DNA of 64,000 nt from UBA1479 sp048263775. Its GTDB lineage: Bacteria; Pseudomonadota; Alphaproteobacteria; Rhodospirillales; Casp-alpha2. Where the stretch lies: assembly GCA_048263775.1 (NCBI GenBank), contig JBLXDU010000011.1:62001-126000 (forward strand), written 5' to 3'. The position numbers and the translations under genes were made by a program. Positions within the stretch are counted from its first letter, which is position 1. The number at the start of each line of letters is the position of its first letter. Below, one piece after another: positions 59,453-64,000 of this stretch. The notes beneath the pieces were generated by a model. The model was not told the DNA's origin. It did no database searches and saw nothing but the letters and a program-made list of their open reading frames with translations.

Positions 59453-60271
59453 TCAGTCGTCGCCGCCGTCGTTACCGTCGTCCAGGATGTCATCGAGGGC
59501 ATTTCCGGCGTAGGGGATTTCCTCTTCGACGATATCCCAGATGGTCCGCGCCGTGGGGACTTCCCGTTCCTCGGCGATATGGGCGACAAGGCCCGCGGCG
59601 CGGGCGATCACGGCGAAGCCGCGCATGATTTCCGGCGGGATGCCGATTTCCGACAGCACTGCCGCCGTGCCGCCCGTTGCATTGATGGTCATGTGTTTGC
59701 CGAACGAATCGTCGACGGCCTGACTAAGGACCTCGATGGCACGGATGTAATCGCCTCTGACGCCGTTCGCCCGGGCGATTTCAAATAACTTGGGCGTGCG
59801 CGGATCGTCCGGTTTGTGCAGGTGATGGCCGAACCCGGGCAGGTGCTTGCGCTGAGCCCGGTGCTCGGTGACGATCCGCTTCGCCGCCGTATCCATCGGC
59901 TCCGTCCCCTCGACCATCTCGCGCAGCAGCTTGGAACAGTTCTCCATGGTGCCGACGAAGGTAGATCCCACGTTGAGCAACCCCGCTGCGACGGCGGCCT
60001 GTAGGGCTTCGGGTGCGGAATGGTAGGTCAGGCGCGTGGCGACGGCGCTGGGCGTCAGGCCGTGTTCCATCAGCGCCAGCAGGACCGCATCGATGATCGC
60101 CACGTCGGCGGGGGTGGGCTTCCGGTTCAGGATGTGGCCGATCATGGCTTCGGTGAAGCTCATCTTGCCCATCATGTCCGTCACCAAATTCTGGTCCCGA
60201 TAATAGAGATCGGTCAGCGTGTGGGTCGCCAGTTTCTGGGTCGGTTTGATTTTGTCGGTTTTGTTGGACAT
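59453..60271 (-). CDS. Citryl-CoA lyase-like protein (citrate synthase fold, short)
   Basis: This 272-residue protein matches the C-terminal two-thirds of citrate synthase. Histidine regions are LTYHSAPEALQAAVAAGLLN and HLPGFGHHLHKPDDPRTPKL. Its length fits the short citryl-CoA lyase-like group, whose members cleave or form 3-hydroxy-acid CoA esters. It starts eight bases after the acyl-CoA synthetase stop on the same strand, which suggests a joint pathway. The substrate is not known. The C-terminus is acidic (DDILDDGNDGGDD). Confidence 0.85.
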   Translation of the reverse strand: MSNKTDKIKPTQKLATHTLTDLYYRDQNLVTDMMGKMSFTEAMIGHILNRKPTPADVAIIDAVLLALMEHGLTPSAVATRLTYHSAPEALQAAVAAGLLNVGSTFVGTMENCSKLLREMVEGTEPMDTAAKRIVTEHRAQRKHLPGFGHHLHKPDDPRTPKLFEIARANGVRGDYIRAIEVLSQAVDDSFGKHMTINATGGTAAVLSEIGIPPEIMRGFAVIARAAGLVAHIAEEREVPTARTIWDIVEEEIPYAGNALDDILDDGNDGGDD

Positions 60272-60279
60272 GGGGGGAT

Positions 60280-61824
60280 CTACGCCTCCTGGAATTGGGC
60301 TTTGGCTTCGCGGCGGAGCACTTTGCCCACGGGACTGCGCGGTAGCTCGTCGACGAAATGCACGCGCTTCGGCGCCTTCACGGAGTCCAGCCGCGATTTG
60401 ACATATTGGATGATCTCGTCCTCACCCGGCGTTTGCCCCTTGTGGACCTCCACCGCCGCCTGCACGGCCTCACCCCATTTGTCGTCGGGCAGGCCGAACA
60501 CGACGCATTCCTTGACCGCCGGATGCTGGCCCAGAACGGCCTCGACATCGGACGGGAACACGTTGAAGCCGCCGGTGACGATCATGTCGCGGATGCGGTC
60601 CTTGATGTAGATGAAGCCGTCTTCCTCGATCGCCGCCACGTCGCCGGTATACAGCCAGCCATCCTTGATGGTTTCGGCCGTGGCGTCGGGCATGTCGAGA
60701 TAGCCCTTCATGACCAATTCGGATTTGATCACAATTTCACCTGCTTGACCGGTCGGCAGGAAATTGCCTTCGGGATCGACCACGCGCAGATCGCAACGGT
60801 CCGTGGCCCGGCCGCAGGACGCCAAGCGATGGTCGTTGTTCAGCCAATCACGCGACCGCATGACGGTGACGATCTGCGGTACTTCGGTCTGGCCATAGCA
60901 GGTTTCCAGCGCGTTATTGAACATCGGCAGGCCGCGCTTGATCTCGTCCGGGCGCATGGCGGCGCCGCCGATGATGACGTGCTTCAGGCTCTTGAAATCG
61001 CGTTTCGTCAGGTCTTCCTCGGCCATCATCATGTAGATCACCGTGGGCGGCAGAAACACCGTGGTCACCCGATCCTTTTCAATGGCCTCGATGATCGCCG
61101 CCGGGCGCGCCGGTTGCGGCATGAAGACCTGCATCCCGCCCTGGGCCAGGACCGGCACCAGCAAGGTGCCCGTGCCGTGGGTCATGGGGGCGGCCAACAG
61201 GTTGCGGTCATCGCCATCCAGCTCGAACGCGCGGATCATCAAGTCGATGCAGGTGTGCCACACGCGGTAGGTCTGCTGCACCCCCTTGGGCCGTCCGGAC
61301 GAGCCGCCCGTGAACTTGATGGCCTGCACGTCGTCGGGCGCAAGGTCATGGCGTTTCGGCATGCGGCCGGCGAAATCGCTCATCAAGGCCGCCAGATTGA
61401 GATCGCCGCCACAGGCATGTTGGCTGCCGCCGGTCGGCCGTCCGCGCACCATGGTGGCCGTACCCGGATCGAAGCGGCCCATGCAGTCGGCGTCGGCGAC
61501 GATGATCGAGGGCGCGGTGACCTCGACCATGCGCGACAGTTCTTCCTCCCCGTTGCGGGGGTTCAGGGGAACCCAGGTCTTGCCGGCGGCCAGGGTGCCA
61601 AGGAATGCAGTCAGATGTTCGACCGTGTTGTACCCGCAGATGCCGACGCGGCTTTGCGGTGCCGGGTCGATGTCCTGCAGGGCCGCCGCGACGGCGTTGA
61701 CACGGGCGGCAAGGTCGCCGTGGGTCAGGGTCAGATCCCCATCCTTGATGGCGATGCGGTCCGGCGCCTTGGCGGCGGCGCGAAGGAAGTGGTCGATGGG
61801 CAGGTCCATGGCGGAAATCTTCAT
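60280..61824 (-). CDS. Acyl-CoA synthetase (AMP-forming)
   Basis: This 514-residue protein has the P-loop IKFTGGSSGRPKGVQQ (about 168-183), hinge YIKDRIRDMIVTGGFNVFP and the catalytic Lys in SPVGKVLRREAK. It is a second adenylate-forming CoA ligase, close to fatty or aromatic acid ligases. It is the gene before the citryl-CoA lyase-like one, so the two may activate an acid and then cleave it. It starts 26 bases after the carbonic-anhydrase-like gene ends. Confidence 0.92.
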   Translation of the reverse strand: MKISAMDLPIDHFLRAAAKAPDRIAIKDGDLTLTHGDLAARVNAVAAALQDIDPAPQSRVGICGYNTVEHLTAFLGTLAAGKTWVPLNPRNGEEELSRMVEVTAPSIIVADADCMGRFDPGTATMVRGRPTGGSQHACGGDLNLAALMSDFAGRMPKRHDLAPDDVQAIKFTGGSSGRPKGVQQTYRVWHTCIDLMIRAFELDGDDRNLLAAPMTHGTGTLLVPVLAQGGMQVFMPQPARPAAIIEAIEKDRVTTVFLPPTVIYMMMAEEDLTKRDFKSLKHVIIGGAAMRPDEIKRGLPMFNNALETCYGQTEVPQIVTVMRSRDWLNNDHRLASCGRATDRCDLRVVDPEGNFLPTGQAGEIVIKSELVMKGYLDMPDATAETIKDGWLYTGDVAAIEEDGFIYIKDRIRDMIVTGGFNVFPSDVEAVLGQHPAVKECVVFGLPDDKWGEAVQAAVEVHKGQTPGEDEIIQYVKSRLDSVKAPKRVHFVDELPRSPVGKVLRREAKAQFQEA

Positions 61825-61850
61825 GCTGGTCTGGGGAAAGGAAGGGCGGA

Positions 61851-62375
61851 TCAGTCCTGAGGCGTCATCTCGGTCTTATAGCGCTTCCAGCGTTCCACAT
61901 AATGGGGCGGGATGCGGGCGAGCATCTCCTTCTGCGCGTCGGACACTTCCTTAACCACCTTGCCGGGAATACCCATGACCAGGGAATTGTCGGGAATTTC
62001 CTTGCCCTCGCCGATCAGCGCCTTGCCGCCGATGATGCAGTTGCGGCCGATCTTGGCGCCGTTCAGGACCACGGCGCCGATACCGACCATGGTGCCGTCG
62101 CCGATGGTGCAGCCGTGCAGCATGGCCATGTGGGCGACTGTGCAGTGATCGCCGATGGTCAGGGGAAATCCGGGGTCCGCGTGGAGGACGCTGCCGTCCT
62201 GGATCTGCGTGCCTTCGCCGATGGTGATGACGTCGTTATCGGCACGCACCGTGGCGCCGAACCATACGCTGGCGTCCTTTTTCAGGACGACATTGCCGAT
62301 CACGGCGGCGTTCGGTGCGATCCAGTAATTGTCACCGTCGGTCTGGACCTTAAGGTCACCCAGGGAATACTTCAT
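61851..62375 (-). CDS. Gamma-carbonic anhydrase family protein
   Basis: This 174-residue hexapeptide (left-handed beta-helix) protein has YWIAPNAAVIGNVVLKKDAS, then NDVITIGEGTQIQDGSVLHA and the zinc region DHCTVAHMAMLHGCTIGDG with paired His. Members of the YrdA/CaiE/PaaY group often lack proven anhydrase activity and may be thioesterases. Its placement with acyl-CoA genes favours a PaaY-like thioesterase, but this is unproven. Confidence 0.88.
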   Translation of the reverse strand: MKYSLGDLKVQTDGDNYWIAPNAAVIGNVVLKKDASVWFGATVRADNDVITIGEGTQIQDGSVLHADPGFPLTIGDHCTVAHMAMLHGCTIGDGTMVGIGAVVLNGAKIGRNCIIGGKALIGEGKEIPDNSLVMGIPGKVVKEVSDAQKEMLARIPPHYVERWKRYKTEMTPQD

Positions 62376-62492
62376 ATTCGTCTCCTACGCGGTTTTCCTT
62401 AGGCTATAGCGCCCTGACCATCCCAGGGCAATTGCGTTCCGTCCAGGATGGCGTAATCTGGGGGCTTCCCGAACACCGGAGACCACAGAGCC

Positions 62493-62681
62493 ATGCCAGG
62501 TACAAAACGCCCGAACCGCAAGCCCAAGAAAAAGCGTACACCCACCGACAACGATAAATCCGGACAGCAGCACGGCCCCGGCGTCACCGCCGGCGCCAAC
62601 GCTAAATCTTATGGCGCGCCGAAGGGCGGGCGGTCGATTTCCAGCCCGGCCATGACCCGCGGCGCCGCCAGAGGCGGCTGA
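62493..62681 (+). CDS. Small basic hypothetical protein
   Basis: This 62-residue Lys/Arg/Gly-rich protein has no clear fold (MPGTKRPNRKPKKKRTPTDN). GGAGA lies nine bases before the ATG. It converges with the dioxygenase gene. It may be a small nucleic-acid-binding protein or an artefact. Confidence 0.5.
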   Translation: MPGTKRPNRKPKKKRTPTDNDKSGQQHGPGVTAGANAKSYGAPKGGRSISSPAMTRGAARGG

Positions 62682-62694
62682 CCAGGGCGGCTGA

Positions 62695-63657
62695 TTACTC
62701 CGCCGCCGGCTTGAGCGCCGCCGCGACGGCGGCCGGGGGCCGATGGCCAGGATCGCGCGGGGTCGGCGTGCCGGCCTCGCCCGCCTGCTGGGCATAGATC
62801 GAGGTATATCCCGCGGAAAAGTCCGGCGGCGTGGGGCAGGGCTCCGGGTCCATATGCGCCCATTTGGCAGTCTCGCCGCGTACCATGGCCCGGAAATGCT
62901 CCGTGTAGGTATCTTTCAGGGCCGTATAGGGAAAGGCATCCGCCGAGGCATAGGCGTTGATCAGCAGCGGCCGTCCGGAAACGGTCTGGGTCGTCGCCTC
63001 CGTCGCGTGCACGGCGCGGGCGTGATGTACGGTGATGGATCCCTTAGGGGCCGGGCAATAGACCGCCGTGTCGGTCGGTAGTTCGGCCACGTCGGCATCG
63101 GTCAGGCGTCCGGTCCAGATGCCGTTCGCATCGTAATGTTCATAGACCGGCCCCAGGTGGCTGCCCGGAATGACGCCGAGCGGCCCGTCCCCCGGGTTCA
63201 CGTCCGCCAAGTATGTACCGATGGCCAGCACTGAATGGTTGGTATGGGGATAGAAGGCGATGTCCTGGTGCCAGGCGACCTCGTCCTTGCCGTCGGACCA
63301 TTTGAAATTCAGCTTGGAATGGTGAAAGCAGACGTCGGGGCCCAGAAGGTCCGCGGCCACGTCGGCGATGATGCCGTTGGCGAATTGCCAATAGGCGGGG
63401 TCCATGCCGTCGGGCTTTTTCAGGCGGCGCACAACGGGCCTGTCGGCGGAATGGCTGGGGGCAACGTCCAGCACGTCGTTGGGTTTGGTCAGGGCGCGGG
63501 AGCGTTCGATCCAATCCGCGGTGACGCGGTTGATCTCGTCGACGATGTCGTCGGGGATCAGGCTTTCGGCGACCAGATAGCCGTCGCGGAAATAGGCCTC
63601 GCGCTGGGCCTGGGTCAGGACGCGGGCGGGGTGGCGCAGGATGTCTTCGGGGGTCAT
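62695..63657 (-). CDS. Phytanoyl-CoA dioxygenase family protein
   Basis: This 320-residue Fe(II)/2-oxoglutarate oxygenase has the HxD motif in VAWHQDIAFYPHTN (about 127-140), the distal His in ITVHHARAVHATEA and Arg in SGRPLLINAY. It hydroxylates an unknown substrate. The C-terminal tail is Pro/Ala-rich. It stands between the serine hydrolase fragment and the small basic protein. Confidence 0.9.
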   Translation of the reverse strand: MTPEDILRHPARVLTQAQREAYFRDGYLVAESLIPDDIVDEINRVTADWIERSRALTKPNDVLDVAPSHSADRPVVRRLKKPDGMDPAYWQFANGIIADVAADLLGPDVCFHHSKLNFKWSDGKDEVAWHQDIAFYPHTNHSVLAIGTYLADVNPGDGPLGVIPGSHLGPVYEHYDANGIWTGRLTDADVAELPTDTAVYCPAPKGSITVHHARAVHATEATTQTVSGRPLLINAYASADAFPYTALKDTYTEHFRAMVRGETAKWAHMDPEPCPTPPDFSAGYTSIYAQQAGEAGTPTPRDPGHRPPAAVAAALKPAAE

Positions 63658-63686
63658 GTTCGGATGCTCCGGGAACGGTCAGGCGG

Positions 63687-64000
63687 TCATTCCATCGCCG
63701 CCATGAAGCCTGATATTACCGCGTCCAGCGACGGTTGGTCGACCCAGCGCAATACGGCGAGGATGTCCAGGTCCTGATCGATCCAGATCAGGTTGGTGCC
63801 GGCGCCCATGGCGAAGAAGCTGGTTTCCGGGGCTGACGGATACTGCGCCCGGTCCGTGTTCAACCACCATAAATATCCGTAAACGGGATTGAGCGGGCAG
63901 GGCGTGCGCAGGGCCGATACCCAGCCTTCGGGCAGGATGCGATGGCCGTTCCACACGCCGTCTTCCTTGATCAGCAGGCCGAACCGGGCATGGTCGAGGG
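63687..64000 (-). CDS. Serine hydrolase (beta-lactamase family), C-terminal fragment
   Basis: The minus-strand frame is open from the right edge of the window to a stop at 63687, giving 104 codons. It includes ARFGLLIKEDGVWNGHRILP, then NPVYGYLWWLNTD and FFAMGAGTNLIWID, the usual C-terminal part of beta-lactamase-family esterases/peptidases. The N-terminal SxxK active site lies outside the window. It lies upstream of the dioxygenase on the same strand. Confidence 0.8.
   Translation of the reverse strand, partial: LDHARFGLLIKEDGVWNGHRILPEGWVSALRTPCPLNPVYGYLWWLNTDRAQYPSAPETSFFAMGAGTNLIWIDQDLDILAVLRWVDQPSLDAVISGFMAAME

Noticed and set aside
60358..61860. A 500-codon plus-strand frame opposite the acyl-CoA synthetase
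   Set aside because: The opposite strand carries a full adenylate-forming enzyme with all motifs. The plus-strand reading has only Arg/His/Gly-rich low-complexity sequence.

Overview
The window is a dense, GC-rich stretch of chromosome with high G+C third codon positions. It most likely comes from an alphaproteobacterium of the Rhodospirillales type. Supporting signs are the Fur, Zur and ECF-sigma iron and zinc control, the tandem ExbD genes, PAS_5 and DUF1127 proteins, an alanine/lysine-rich H1-like protein and many acyl-CoA genes. No tRNA, rRNA, CRISPR array, transposase or phage gene was seen. The window cuts one gene at each edge: an ECF sigma factor on the left and a serine hydrolase on the right.

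Region 1 (1-13.7 kb) handles metal uptake through TonB. On the minus strand lie an ECF sigma start with a Fur box, a DUF3325-like/PepSY/DUF3649 membrane set, an FpvA-type siderophore receptor, a FecR anti-sigma and a FecI-type sigma with a second Fur box. On the plus strand run a DUF2946 protein, a YcnI-like (DUF1775) copper-associated protein, a second TonB-dependent receptor, a small secreted protein and an ExbB-ExbD-ExbD-TonB motor. The second ExbD has Asn in place of the proton-carrying Asp.

Region 2 (13.8-18.9 kb) holds a methyltransferase, a modE-modABC molybdate system, an enoyl-CoA hydratase and a VOC/glyoxalase-fold gene. That last gene has a NemR-like inverted repeat in front of it.

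Region 3 (19.2-25.8 kb) starts with a tightly coupled pair: an acyl-CoA dehydrogenase homologue lacking the catalytic Glu, and a pseudo-receiver/PAS histidine kinase. It continues with otnC-otnK, a lone receiver protein and an MFS transporter.

Region 4 (25.8-31.4 kb) carries all five enzyme types of the Pseudomonas putida lvaABCDE pathway for levulinate and 4-hydroxy acids: CoA ligase, SDR, acyl-CoA dehydrogenase, APH-type kinase and DUF6285 partner. The set is divided by a PilZ gene.

Region 5 (31.4-42 kb) is mixed. It has small hypotheticals, a DMT transporter, an H1-like repeat protein, a KdsB plus unusual histidine phosphatase pair, a very AT-rich island, an unrecognised 919-residue secreted protein with a long coiled coil, and an SDR plus TPR-glycosyltransferase pair.

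Region 6 (42-51 kb) holds zur-znuB-znuC facing znuA across a Zur box, an unknown anchored protein with an Arg-rich tail, and an SDR, ArsR regulator, DMT transporter, DUF1127, GFA and CmcJ-like genes.

Region 7 (51-64 kb) has an RND efflux pump with two adjacent inverted repeats upstream, an ABM monooxygenase, a GNAT, a PAS protein, an M20 peptidase with a cytochrome c, and an XRE regulator. A citryl-CoA-lyase-like gene, an acyl-CoA synthetase, a gamma-carbonic anhydrase, a phytanoyl-CoA dioxygenase and the serine hydrolase fragment complete it.
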